From positions 1 to 22,014 of the forward strand of contig CAZJYT010000012.1 in assembly GCA_964550325.1 (NCBI GenBank): a DNA stretch of 22,014 bases, in the 5' to 3' direction. How positions within the stretch are numbered: position 1 is the stretch's first letter; every line of letters starts with the position of its first letter. Position numbers and translations under genes: made by a program. Under the pieces are notes generated by a model, which was not told where the DNA came from, ran no database searches, and worked only from the letters and a program-made list of their open reading frames with translations. Below are positions 13,295 to 21,630 of the stretch, piece by piece. The DNA comes from CAZJYT01 sp964550325 (lineage in GTDB: Bacteria > Patescibacteriota > Minisyncoccia > Minisyncoccales > CAZJYT01).

Positions 13295-14167
13295 TTAAAG
13301 TTTTTGACAAACAGGACAAAAATAAGAACTCCTGTTATTGATTTTTAACCTTCTAATTTTTGCCCCACATCTTCTACATTCTTCTCCTTCTCTTCTATAA
13401 ACACTTCTAATTTTTTCAAAATCTCCTTTTTTTCCATCTGGTCTCCGATAATCTGAAATTGATTCTCCCCCTAATTTAATTGATTTAGTCAAAATTTCTC
13501 TTAAGGCAAAATAAATCCTTTCTATTTCTTTGTCAGTCAATTTTGAAATTTCTTTTAAAGGATGAATCTTGGCTTTCCATAATGTTTCATCAGAATAGAT
13601 GTTTCCAATTCCACTAATTACACTTTGGTCCATTAAAACCTTTTTTATTTTTCCTCTCTTTTTCTTCTTTAGAATTTCTCTAAATTTTTCCAAAGTAAAT
13701 CCCCTTTCTAAGGGGTCTGGTCCTAATTTTTCTAATTCTTTTTCCAGTTCTTCTTTTGAAAGGAGCTCTACCTTGGCAAATTTTCTCAAATCAGATAAAG
13801 CCAATTGTTCTCCTGAGTCCAAGTAAAAGATTAGATGTAAAAATTTATTCATTGGGTCTTTTTTTAAAGGACCTTCAATTTCAGATTGCCATTTCCCATT
13901 TTCTAATTTCCATCTTCCAAGAAGCAGGTGTCCGGTAAGCTTTTGATGGATTAATAAATATTTAGAACCTAAACCAAAAATAATATTTTTTCCTCTCCTC
14001 CAAATCTTTTCAATCCTTTTTCCTTTAATTCCTTTTTTAAATTCCCCAAAATCTTTTGGCTTTTTTATCATCTTCTTAAAGTCTGTCCAAACATCAAGAA
14101 AGGTCTTTTGTAAGACCTTATTCTCTAAAAACCTTACCGTATTCTCCACCTCTGGGAGTTCGGGCAT
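13295..14167 (-). CDS. mutM: Formamidopyrimidine-DNA glycosylase (Fpg/MutM)
   Basis: A 290-aa base-excision repair enzyme that removes 8-oxoguanine and ring-opened purines. It begins MPELPEVE, in which Pro2 (after Met removal) is the nucleophile and Glu3 the acid. IHQKLTGHLLLG contains the conserved Lys. MDQSVISGIGNIYSDETLWKAKIHP is the helix-two-turn-helix. The C-terminal zinc finger is C-x2-C-x16-C-x2-C (CRRCG ... FCPVCQ). All catalytic elements are present. The gene starts 1 nt after the stop of the second response regulator, so it is the last gene of the long minus-strand operon. Confidence 0.97.
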   Translation of the reverse strand: MPELPEVENTVRFLENKVLQKTFLDVWTDFKKMIKKPKDFGEFKKGIKGKRIEKIWRRGKNIIFGLGSKYLLIHQKLTGHLLLGRWKLENGKWQSEIEGPLKKDPMNKFLHLIFYLDSGEQLALSDLRKFAKVELLSKEELEKELEKLGPDPLERGFTLEKFREILKKKKRGKIKKVLMDQSVISGIGNIYSDETLWKAKIHPLKEISKLTDKEIERIYFALREILTKSIKLGGESISDYRRPDGKKGDFEKIRSVYRREGEECRRCGAKIRRLKINNRSSYFCPVCQKL

Positions 14168-14168
14168 T

Positions 14169-14540
14169 TTATTTTTTTAGAGCATTATTTATTTTTTCTA
14201 CAATTTCACCAGGAGTAAAGTGAGCCTTTATTAAATAATCCACTGCTCCTAATCTCAATCCCTTTTCCACATCCTCTTTCTGTCCTAAATTAGAAAGAAT
14301 AATTACTGGAATTTGAGCCAAAATGGGGTCATCTTTCATTTCTGATAAAACCTCAAATCCATCTATTCCTGGTAAGATGAGGTCTAATAAGACTAAGTCT
14401 GGTTTTTCTTCTTTCACTTTTTTTAGACCTTCCTCCCCATCTATTGCCTCTGAAATCTCATAGCCTTCTTTTAATAGCTTTTGAGAGATAAGTTCTCTTA
14501 AAAACTTATCATCCTCTATCACTAAAATTTTTTTAGGCAT
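14169..14540 (-). CDS. Single-domain response regulator (REC only), distal copy
   Basis: A 123-aa CheY-like receiver with no output domain. The acid pocket is EDD (9-11), the phospho-acceptor is Asp53 in LVLLDL, the switch residues are Ser83 (VIILSN) and Lys105 (YLIKAHF). It can receive phosphate, but must act through protein contact. It resembles the adjacent receiver at 14572-14943 along its whole length, which suggests tandem duplication. It ends 1 nt before mutM. The ATG at 14540 has no visible ribosome site. Confidence 0.95.
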   Translation of the reverse strand: MPKKILVIEDDKFLRELISQKLLKEGYEISEAIDGEEGLKKVKEEKPDLVLLDLILPGIDGFEVLSEMKDDPILAQIPVIILSNLGQKEDVEKGLRLGAVDYLIKAHFTPGEIVEKINNALKK

Positions 14541-14571
14541 AACTTTTTAGAAGATAATCTTTTTTAGGAAA

Positions 14572-14943
14572 TTACTCTTTAATATATTTTTTGACCTTTT
14601 CAATCACCTCATTGGGATCAAATTCTGTTTTTATTAGCCAATCTTTAGCCCCCAATCTTTGAGCCCTATCCAACTCTACAGGTTGACCAGAGTTTGAAAT
14701 CACAATTACTGGAGTCTCTTTCAATTCCTTATCTTTTTTCATCTCTTCCATTACCTCAAATCCTCCTTTTTTAGGCATTACAATATCTAATAAGACTAAA
14801 TCGGGTTTTACTTCCTTCATTTTTCTTAATCCTTCTTCTCCATCCTGAGCAACCACTACCTCATATCCTTCTTTAACCAACTTTTTCTCTAAAACATCCA
14901 CTATAATTTTTTCGTCTTCTACTAATAAAATTTTTTTTCCCAC
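14572..14943 (-). CDS. Single-domain response regulator (REC only), proximal copy
   Basis: A 123-aa CheY-like receiver without output domain. It has EDE (9-11), Asp53 in LVLLDI as phospho-acceptor, Ser83 (VIVISN) and Lys105 (WLIKTEF). The start codon is GTG (14943); no alternative ATG keeps the first beta strand. It follows the histidine kinase by 37 nt and precedes the sister receiver by 31 nt, so it is a likely direct partner of that kinase. With two receivers for one kinase, one may serve as phosphate sink. Confidence 0.95.
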   Translation of the reverse strand: MGKKILLVEDEKIIVDVLEKKLVKEGYEVVVAQDGEEGLRKMKEVKPDLVLLDIVMPKKGGFEVMEEMKKDKELKETPVIVISNSGQPVELDRAQRLGAKDWLIKTEFDPNEVIEKVKKYIKE

Positions 14944-14980
14944 AATTTTAATCGATTATTTTAATTATTTTAAATTAAAT

Positions 14981-16345
14981 TTAACCTTTATGTTTCATTT
15001 TCTTTTCTTGAGAAATAGGAAGGGTGAAATAGAAGGTTGTCCCCTTGCCTTCTTTTGACTCAAACCAGATCTTTCCTCCATGACTTTCAATAATATTTTT
15101 TGTAATAAAGAGTCCCAAACCCGTTCCTTCTGTTTCTATTCGCATCACATTCTCTGCTCTAAAAAACTTACTAAAGACCCTTTCTTTTTGATCCTCGGGA
15201 ATTCCTACTCCAGTATCCTTTATAGAAAATTCTATCTCTTCCTCCCTCCTTTTTAGAGAAATCATAATCTCTCCTTGGGGAAGGGTATAACGGATAGCAT
15301 TCTCTACAAGGTTCTGAATCGCTAATTTGATTTTTTCCTCATCAACCCTTACCTCAAAATCTTCTCCCTCTTTTTTAAACCCAATCTTTAATTTTTTCTT
15401 TTCAGCAAGATCTTTATAAAAGAGTATCATCTTTTCTACAATTATGTCAAGTTTCACCAGGCTCAGTTTATAAACATATCTGCCTTCTTCAATTCTCGTT
15501 ACATCCAAAAGATCATTAATTAACCTAATCATTCTTTCATTAGCATTGTAAATTTTTTCTACAAATTCAGCCTGTTCCTGGGTTATCGGACCTAAATCTC
15601 CTTCTAAAAGCATCTTCAAGGTCCATTTTATCGCAGAAAGGGGGGTTCTCAATTGATGGGCAGCTATAGAAACAAATTCACTTTTCATCCTTTCTATCAA
15701 TTTTTCCCTGGTAACATCATGAAAAATTAAAATAGTTGCTATCTTTTTTTCTCTCAAGCTAATGGGAACAACAGAAACCTCTAAAATCAACTGCTCAGAT
15801 AAATAAAGTTCTTTCCGATAAATTTTTTTAATTTCCTCTCCTATTAATTCTTCTAATTTTTTCAGGAAGGGGTGTGATCTCAACTGAGAGAGGCTCTTTC
15901 CTATTATCTCTTCTGGTTTTACCTTAAAAAATTTTTCTGTCTGAGGATTAATTAAAGCTATTTTGTTGTTTTTATCAAAGACCAAAATTCCATCTACAAA
16001 ATGATTAATAATGGCTAAGGTTTTACTTCTCTCCTCTTCTGCTTTTAATCTTGCTTCATCTACATCTTCTAAGATATTCATCAGGGCTAATCTCGTAGTT
16101 TCTAACTCTTTTGTTTTTCTTCTTAGTTCTTCTAATTCTGTCTCTCTCTTCTCTCTAATCTCTTGCAATTCTAAATCTCTTCTCACTAACATCTTGGCAA
16201 TTCTATCCAGTTCCCTTAGCTGTTTTTCTCTCTCTTCAGTAAATTGTCTCAACTGCTCAATAATTCTCTCTAATTTCACCCCTTTTAATTCTTTTAATAA
16301 AGAATGTTTGTGAGAAAAGAGGCTTGAGCTTTTATGCTCTTCCAT
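14981..16345 (-). CDS. Soluble PAS-domain sensor histidine kinase
   Basis: A 454-aa HisKA-type kinase without a membrane segment. Residues 15-110 form a long coiled coil (REKQLRELDRIAKMLVRRDLE and following). A PAS domain occupies about 108-212 (FVDGILVFDKNNKIALINPQ). The H-box SIAAHQLRTPL puts the phospho-acceptor at His230. The ATPase part has the N-box QNLVENA (344-350), G1 DTGVGIP (377-383), F-box FSKFFRA and G2 GTGLGL (407-412). All catalytic motifs are intact. The kinase follows the FIST gene by 5 nt and the HAMP protein precedes that, so its input probably comes from these separate proteins through coiled-coil or PAS contact. Confidence 0.96.
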   Translation of the reverse strand: MEEHKSSSLFSHKHSLLKELKGVKLERIIEQLRQFTEEREKQLRELDRIAKMLVRRDLELQEIREKRETELEELRRKTKELETTRLALMNILEDVDEARLKAEEERSKTLAIINHFVDGILVFDKNNKIALINPQTEKFFKVKPEEIIGKSLSQLRSHPFLKKLEELIGEEIKKIYRKELYLSEQLILEVSVVPISLREKKIATILIFHDVTREKLIERMKSEFVSIAAHQLRTPLSAIKWTLKMLLEGDLGPITQEQAEFVEKIYNANERMIRLINDLLDVTRIEEGRYVYKLSLVKLDIIVEKMILFYKDLAEKKKLKIGFKKEGEDFEVRVDEEKIKLAIQNLVENAIRYTLPQGEIMISLKRREEEIEFSIKDTGVGIPEDQKERVFSKFFRAENVMRIETEGTGLGLFITKNIIESHGGKIWFESKEGKGTTFYFTLPISQEKKMKHKG

Positions 16346-16350
16346 AATTT

Positions 16351-17535
16351 TTATTCTTCGGCTAGGGTTAATAAGGTAAGGGTCTCATTGTGCCATACAG
16401 AAAAACACTCTTTTCCTAACTCTCCTCCTAAAGGAGCTATCTCTCCATAAGTATAAAATCCAATAAGAGCTACTCTTTTTCCCAATATCTCCTGAATTGC
16501 AGAAATTTCTTCTTTTGCTTTTTGGCCCAAAAGCTTCCTCCGAGCCATACAATCAAATACCAAAATTGTCTGGGGAAAAAGATTATTTAATTGGGTCAAA
16601 GCATTCAGGGCTGCTTCTTTGGCTGCTAAAATGGCTTTTTCAGGATCACTAAGCATTAATCTAATCTCTGCTCCTTCTGGAATTTCAGCAGCACAATCTA
16701 TCTCTCCTTTTTCGTTAGCAATGACTACATCGCGAATTAAAAGCTCAGACGTCCCCCCTACCTTCATCCCTAAGGGGTAGGTATAGGCTATTTTGGCAAT
16801 GGGCTCTTTAATTAATTCTTCTGCTTTTTTCCCAAAGTAACCCTCATAAATATGTAAGGCGGGCTGATTATCCACTTCAATTAATTTTGCTCCTTTAGAT
16901 CTGGTAACCTTCATTGGTAAACCAATTGGTTCCCATCCATGTTTTACACCTATTCCAAAAGAAAAGTCTCCACAAAGACCAATTCCTATCACCGCCCCTT
17001 TAAGAACCTCCTCATTAAAATATTGATAAGTTTCTTTAAATTGGAAATCATCTCCCGCTGCCCCTCCAATAATTGGAAGCTCTCTTCCTAATACAGATTG
17101 GATTCCTCTTACAATAGCTGCTCCATTTTCAGGAAGCCCTTCTGTAAGAATAATAAGCAATTTTAAATCTTTTAAAGCTTTATCTTTGATTTTTTTAGCC
17201 ATCGCCTTTCCTGCCTCAAAAGAATTCTCTTTAGCTCCCTTACCTATCTCAATTACAAATTTAATTCTTTCAGTTTTCAAAGCCATCAATACTATATGTT
17301 TTGAAAGAGGGCCCTCAGTAGTAATCTCTCCTGAACTTGAACACCCCACCACAGGTACCTCTGGACAAGCATTTCTTATTCCCTTCAGTATCTCTTTTTG
17401 GTCATAGCTGGAAGTAGAAAATGTTAAAATAAGATTAGGCTTTTCACCCAATCTTTTCAAAGCAATCTCACAAGCCTCCTTACCTGCTTCAAAAGAATTC
17501 ATATGATTGCTTCTTCCTATTTCTGCCCTAATCAT
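16351..17535 (-). CDS. FIST-domain sensory protein
   Basis: A 394-aa protein made only of FIST_N (about 30-205) and FIST_C (about 215-375). Family signs are NLILTFSTSSYDQKEIL, PVVGCSSSGEIT, LPIIGGAAGDDFQF, AVIGIGLCGDFSFGIGVKHGW and the C-terminal ALIGFYTYGEIAP. FIST domains are predicted to sense small ligands, possibly amino acids, and usually come fused to or beside kinases, chemoreceptors or GGDEF domains. Here the domain is a stand-alone soluble protein, placed between a membrane HAMP protein (11 nt) and the kinase (5 nt). It has no signal peptide or membrane segment. The ligand is unknown. Confidence 0.93.
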   Translation of the reverse strand: MIRAEIGRSNHMNSFEAGKEACEIALKRLGEKPNLILTFSTSSYDQKEILKGIRNACPEVPVVGCSSSGEITTEGPLSKHIVLMALKTERIKFVIEIGKGAKENSFEAGKAMAKKIKDKALKDLKLLIILTEGLPENGAAIVRGIQSVLGRELPIIGGAAGDDFQFKETYQYFNEEVLKGAVIGIGLCGDFSFGIGVKHGWEPIGLPMKVTRSKGAKLIEVDNQPALHIYEGYFGKKAEELIKEPIAKIAYTYPLGMKVGGTSELLIRDVVIANEKGEIDCAAEIPEGAEIRLMLSDPEKAILAAKEAALNALTQLNNLFPQTILVFDCMARRKLLGQKAKEEISAIQEILGKRVALIGFYTYGEIAPLGGELGKECFSVWHNETLTLLTLAEE

Positions 17536-17546
17536 AATTTTTGTCT

Positions 17547-18905
17547 TTAGGTCTCTTGACCTTTTTTATATTTTTTTAACTCTTCTTTTAATCTCTCTAT
17601 TTCCTTTTTTAATTCCACCATTTTTAATTCTCTTTCAATAGTAACTCTGTAAAACCTCTCTAACTCTTCCAATCTGCGCCTAATTTCTCTGGTTTTTCTC
17701 TCATTTTCTCTTTTTAACATCTCTGCCTGTTCTCTTAATTGCCGAGTTTTTGCTCTCACTCTTACTTCTAATACCTTTTTTGCCTCTTCTAATCGTGATT
17801 GATACTCTCTTATTTCTCTAACCATAAAATCTAAATCTTTACTTAGTTCTTCTATCTCATCTCCGGTTCTGGTAGTAAAGGTAACATTTAAATTTCCCTT
17901 AGCTACTTCTTTGGTTAATTCTTTCATACGTTTAATAGGAGTAATTGTTCTTTGGCTAATAAAAATACTTACTAAAACTACTACTAAAAGAAAGGTACAA
18001 ATTAATAAGATAAATAATTTTTTAAAATTATAATAAATAAAAAATGCTTTTTCTATATCCTGAAAAAAAACTATGTACCAGTTCTGAGAAGGAAAGGAAT
18101 AAAAAGTAAAAAAAAGATGAGGGGAGTTTTTCTTATCTAAAAAAGTTCTCTCTCCTCCTTTTATCTTTTCAAACAAGCCTGGGTAAATTTCATTTATTTT
18201 TTTTGGAAACCCTCCCTTTCTCTCTTGAGAAGAATTAAAAATTACTGTCCCCTGGGAACCAACCATAAGAAATCCTTTCTCTTGTCTCAAAAAATTTTTT
18301 CTAAGAAAAATCTCAACACTTTCTAAATTAACTTCTCCTATTAATGTTAAAGAGTTTTCCTCATTTTTTATAGGAACTCCTATCTCTATTACTGGTTTTT
18401 GGGTAATCAAAGAAGTGAAAACCTTATTAGAAATACATTTCTCTTCACCTTCCAAAACTATCTCTTGATAACAAGGGGAAAAAGAAAAATCTAAGCCTTG
18501 ATATTCTCTTTTATAAGGATAGGTAAAGTAAATCTTCCCCTCTTCATCTAAGATTATGAAATTCTCAAAAATCTTTTTTCCAAATATTTTGAATTTATTT
18601 TGATGTTCTTCAAAGAGTTTCAGCAGTTGCTGAAAAATTGTGATTCTTTCTTCTTCCTCTAAAGAGCTTTGAAATCTCAAAAGGAGGCCAGAACCAGAAA
18701 GATAAGATAAGGAATCTGTAAGATTAGAAAAAAAAAGTTCTGTTTGGTGAGAGATCTGATTGGCTAAAACTTGATCCCCCAAATAGATCTGTTGAGTAAG
18801 ATAATCTCCTAGAATCTCTTGGATGGTTAAAAAAATTATTAAAGCAGGCAATATTATTCCCAAAATAAAACTTCCTACTATTTTCCAAAATAGGGAAATT
18901 CTCAT
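17547..18905 (-). CDS. Membrane sensor: dCache-like extracellular domain, HAMP and coiled coil, no output domain
   Basis: A 452-aa protein. TM1 is at about 8-28. An extracytoplasmic region of about 265 residues follows, with Cache-like strands (FIILDEEGKIYFTYPYKREYQ, GFLMVGSQGTVIFNSS, WYIVFFQDIE). TM2 is at about 297-317, and HAMP at 318-370 (ITPIKRMKELTKEVAKGNLNV). A coiled coil runs to the end (about 365-450), including ELERFYRVTIERELKMVELK. Unlike a chemoreceptor or kinase it has no MA or HisKA domain. The coiled coil could dock with the coiled coil of the soluble kinase two genes on. The gene starts 5 nt after the exonuclease stop. The Cache assignment is by pattern and less sure than HAMP. 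Confidence 0.88.
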   Translation of the reverse strand: MRISLFWKIVGSFILGIILPALIIFLTIQEILGDYLTQQIYLGDQVLANQISHQTELFFSNLTDSLSYLSGSGLLLRFQSSLEEEERITIFQQLLKLFEEHQNKFKIFGKKIFENFIILDEEGKIYFTYPYKREYQGLDFSFSPCYQEIVLEGEEKCISNKVFTSLITQKPVIEIGVPIKNEENSLTLIGEVNLESVEIFLRKNFLRQEKGFLMVGSQGTVIFNSSQERKGGFPKKINEIYPGLFEKIKGGERTFLDKKNSPHLFFTFYSFPSQNWYIVFFQDIEKAFFIYYNFKKLFILLICTFLLVVVLVSIFISQRTITPIKRMKELTKEVAKGNLNVTFTTRTGDEIEELSKDLDFMVREIREYQSRLEEAKKVLEVRVRAKTRQLREQAEMLKRENERKTREIRRRLEELERFYRVTIERELKMVELKKEIERLKEELKKYKKGQET

Positions 18906-18910
18906 AAATT

Positions 18911-19879
18911 TTAAAATAAGGATTTTTGTTTAGAAATTAGTTTTTCTTTCTTATGCTCCTCTCTTCCCAAATTTTTCTTTATCTGAATTTTGTCTAATTG
19001 GTCTAATTTTTCAATGAGGCTCTCGAACTCTAAGTCTTCAAACATCTGAATTACCTTTTTCCTATCATACTCTTTTTTTTGACATTTTTGAAGAGCAAAA
19101 TCTAAGGGGACGTCTTTTTTAATTTCCATTAAATCTTTATTTAAAAATACCTGTGATTTAAATCTCAATAAGGCTTCCTTTATCTTTGGTTTAAATTCAA
19201 AACTACCCTCTTTCTTTTTTTCAATTTCCTTGTACAAATTCTTTATACTCACAAAATTCATTAACAGCTCTAAAGCTGTCTTTTCCCCAATTCCTTTTAT
19301 TCCCGGAAGATTATCAGAAGGATCTCCTTTGAGAGTCTTAAAATCAAGAAATTGAGAAGGTCTTAACCCTGAAAATTTCTCTTTAAATAAATTCTCATCA
19401 AATAAAACCACATCTTTCATTCCCTTTCTCAACAAATAAACCTTAATATGAGAATTAATTAACTGTAAGAGATCAAAATCTCCACTAACAATAATAACCT
19501 CTACTTCTTTTGGGGTTAAAAAGCTGATAGTGCCAATCAAATCATCTGCCTCAAATCCTTCCTTTTCAAAAATTGGAACCTTAAATGCTCTTAAAATCTC
19601 CTTTATTTTAGAAATTTGCGAAATCAGCTCTTTAGGTGTTGGTGGACGGGTAATTTTATATTCTTTATATTTCTTGTGCCTAAAAGTTGGGGCAGGAAAA
19701 TCAAAACAAAAAGCCAAATAATCTGGTTGAAATTCTCTTAAAATTTTTAAAAAAACCAACAAAAATCCATAAATAGCATTCACTAATTCTCCCTTTTTTG
19801 TTTTCAAAGGAGGAAGAGCATGATAAGCTCTTTGGATGACAGAATTGGCATCAAAAATGATAAATCTCTTTTTTGGCAT
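18911..19879 (-). CDS. Stand-alone 5'-3' exonuclease of the PolA N-terminal type
   Basis: A 322-aa flap endonuclease/5'-3' exonuclease, corresponding to the first domain of DNA polymerase I without the proofreading and polymerase parts. It has Asp10 in IIFDANSV, the arch region with FRHKKYKEYKITRPP, EADDLIG (110-116), SGDFDLLQL (132-140), and a helix-three-turn-helix GDPSDNLPGIKGIGEKTA (185-202). All metal-binding acids are present. It removes RNA primers and flaps. The last five residues, QKSLF, resemble a sliding-clamp binding motif (QLxLF type). It is followed 5 nt later by the HAMP sensor gene. A polymerase partner would have to be encoded elsewhere. Confidence 0.93.
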   Translation of the reverse strand: MPKKRFIIFDANSVIQRAYHALPPLKTKKGELVNAIYGFLLVFLKILREFQPDYLAFCFDFPAPTFRHKKYKEYKITRPPTPKELISQISKIKEILRAFKVPIFEKEGFEADDLIGTISFLTPKEVEVIIVSGDFDLLQLINSHIKVYLLRKGMKDVVLFDENLFKEKFSGLRPSQFLDFKTLKGDPSDNLPGIKGIGEKTALELLMNFVSIKNLYKEIEKKKEGSFEFKPKIKEALLRFKSQVFLNKDLMEIKKDVPLDFALQKCQKKEYDRKKVIQMFEDLEFESLIEKLDQLDKIQIKKNLGREEHKKEKLISKQKSLF

Positions 19880-19883
19880 AGAT

Positions 19884-20543
19884 TTAAAAAAGGTTGGTGA
19901 TCAAATAACGATATTTTAAATAAGGCTTTTCTTTCCAAGCTTTAATAAATTTTTTTTGCCAACTTTTTTTCCAAAAATCAATTTGGGGCAAAAATAAAAA
20001 GCCATCTCTGTAACCCAAATACCTTGTTTTAAAATAAAAGTGCCAGAATGCCATCCTTGCACATAAAAAAGCCATTTTTTGATTCTTGGTTTGACAAGGT
20101 AATTTTAAATTATCATAGAGAAATTCCTTTTTGCCTACCTTCTCTAAAAATGTAGGAAAAACCTCAATCAAATTAAAATCTAAAACAAATCCCTTATCTT
20201 TTAACCTTTCTCTTAATTTTAACGCAAATTCACAAAGCTGAGGCATAAAGGCAGGAGGTAAGGGAGAGATTCTCTCTTTTTTAAAAGGCTTTTGGGATAA
20301 AAATTTTTCAAAAAGCCTAAAATTACCCTTTCCCCTTCCTCTTGTAAGGGGAGCATCAATGGCAATTACCTTAATGTCTTTGAGATAAGGAGAAATCCTT
20401 TTGAGGATTTCTTTTCCAAAAACATCCTCACATTCTCTACAGAATTCCTTTAACACCTTACCATCTTCTTTTAAGATACAGAGACCTGTTGTTTTTTTAT
20501 TCTCTCCCCCAAGATCAATCCCTAAGAAAAGTTTTTTTCTCAC
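19884..20543 (-). CDS. DUF429 protein (predicted RNase H-like nuclease)
   Basis: A protein of about 219 aa of the DUF429 family, predicted to have an RNase H fold but of unknown function. It contains LFLGIDLGGENKKTTGLCIL (first strand with Asp), VIAIDAPLTRGRG (second acidic strand), a long helical middle part, LIEVFPT and a C-terminal YLGYRDGFLFLP in place of the usual Asp-Ala helix. The start is uncertain: GTG at 20543 is chosen, while a TTG at 20555 would add MKKS. Both start inside leuB (29 or 41 nt overlap), so translation is coupled to leuB. It ends 4 nt before the exonuclease gene; a nucleic-acid role alongside it is plausible. Confidence 0.85.
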   Translation of the reverse strand: MRKKLFLGIDLGGENKKTTGLCILKEDGKVLKEFCRECEDVFGKEILKRISPYLKDIKVIAIDAPLTRGRGKGNFRLFEKFLSQKPFKKERISPLPPAFMPQLCEFALKLRERLKDKGFVLDFNLIEVFPTFLEKVGKKEFLYDNLKLPCQTKNQKMAFLCARMAFWHFYFKTRYLGYRDGFLFLPQIDFWKKSWQKKFIKAWKEKPYLKYRYLITNLF

Positions 20544-21624
20544 AGATTTTTTCAATTTTTTTGATAATTTTTTCTCCCAATTCTGAGGTAGATAAGGGAT
20601 TTTCTTTTACAATGTCAAATGTCCCAAAACCTTGCTCTAATGTCTCCCTTACTGCTCTTTTTATCACTTCTGCTTCCTTTTTCAAATTAAAACTAAATTC
20701 AAACAAAAGTGCTACTGACAAAATTGCCCCAATAGGATTGGCAATATTTTTTCCTTTCGCTTGGGGAAAGGAACCATGTATTGGTTCATACAAAAAGCTC
20801 TTCTTACCCAATGAAGCAGAGGGTAAAATTCCAAGAGAACCTGAAATCACACTTGCCTCATCAGTTAAAATATCTCCAAACATATTTTCGGTGAGGACAA
20901 CATCAAATTGAGAAGGATTTTTAATTAATTGCATTGCCATATTATCTACATATAAACACTCTAATTTAATCTCTGGATATTCCTTTGAATATTCCATTAC
21001 CACCTCCCGCCACAAACGAGAAGTGGCTAAAACATTGGCTTTGTCTACCAAGGTAACCTTCTTCTTTCTCTTTTTTGCTAAATCAAAAGCAATTTTCGCT
21101 ATTCTTAAGATTTCTTCTTTTGAATAAATACAGGTATCAAAGGCTTTGTCTCCATTTTCTGTCCTTCCTCTGGGCTCTCCAAAATAAATCCCCCCCGTTA
21201 ATTCCCTGACAAAAATTAAATCCACCTCCTTTAAAATTTCTTCTTTTAAAGGGGAAATATGAAATAAAGAGGGGAAGGTAAAAACAGGTCTCAAGTTAGC
21301 AAATACACCCAAGGTTTTCCTTAATTCCAAAAGTCCTTGTTCTGGTCTCACCTTCAATTTTGGGTTATCATACCTTGGATCTCCCACCGCTCCCAATAAA
21401 ACAGCATCTGAAAGAAGAGAAAGCCTTTTTGTTCGGGGAGGAAAAGGAATGCCTTCTTTTTCAATGGCACAAGCTCCAATCAATCCATATTTAAAAGAAA
21501 ATTTATGCCCAAAGATCTTGGCAACCTTCTTTAAGACCTTAAGGGCTTCTCTTGTCACTTCTGGACCTATTCCATCACCAGGTAATACCAAAATTTGCTT
21601 TTTATTTTTTTTAGTTTTTTTCAT
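20515..21624 (-). CDS. leuB: 3-isopropylmalate dehydrogenase (LeuB-like)
   Basis: A 369-aa beta-decarboxylating dehydrogenase. It has LPGDGIGPEVT, PEQGLLELRKTLGVFANLRPV (the leucine-type substrate signature), RELTGGIYFGEPRG, DKANVL, YVDNMAMQL, ENMFGDILTDEAS and EPIHGSFPQAKGKNIANP. In the last motif the Asp that selects NAD in the Thermus enzyme (HGSAPD) is Gln, which may change coenzyme use. The ATG at 21624 (MKKTKKNKKQ) is chosen; a TTG six codons earlier would add MLIVQI. No other leucine genes are in the window. The remnant of the structured repeat lies immediately upstream, and the 3' end overlaps the DUF429 gene. Confidence 0.93.
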   Translation of the reverse strand: MKKTKKNKKQILVLPGDGIGPEVTREALKVLKKVAKIFGHKFSFKYGLIGACAIEKEGIPFPPRTKRLSLLSDAVLLGAVGDPRYDNPKLKVRPEQGLLELRKTLGVFANLRPVFTFPSLFHISPLKEEILKEVDLIFVRELTGGIYFGEPRGRTENGDKAFDTCIYSKEEILRIAKIAFDLAKKRKKKVTLVDKANVLATSRLWREVVMEYSKEYPEIKLECLYVDNMAMQLIKNPSQFDVVLTENMFGDILTDEASVISGSLGILPSASLGKKSFLYEPIHGSFPQAKGKNIANPIGAILSVALLFEFSFNLKKEAEVIKRAVRETLEQGFGTFDIVKENPLSTSELGEKIIKKIEKICEKKTFLRD

Positions 21625-21630
21625 AATTTG

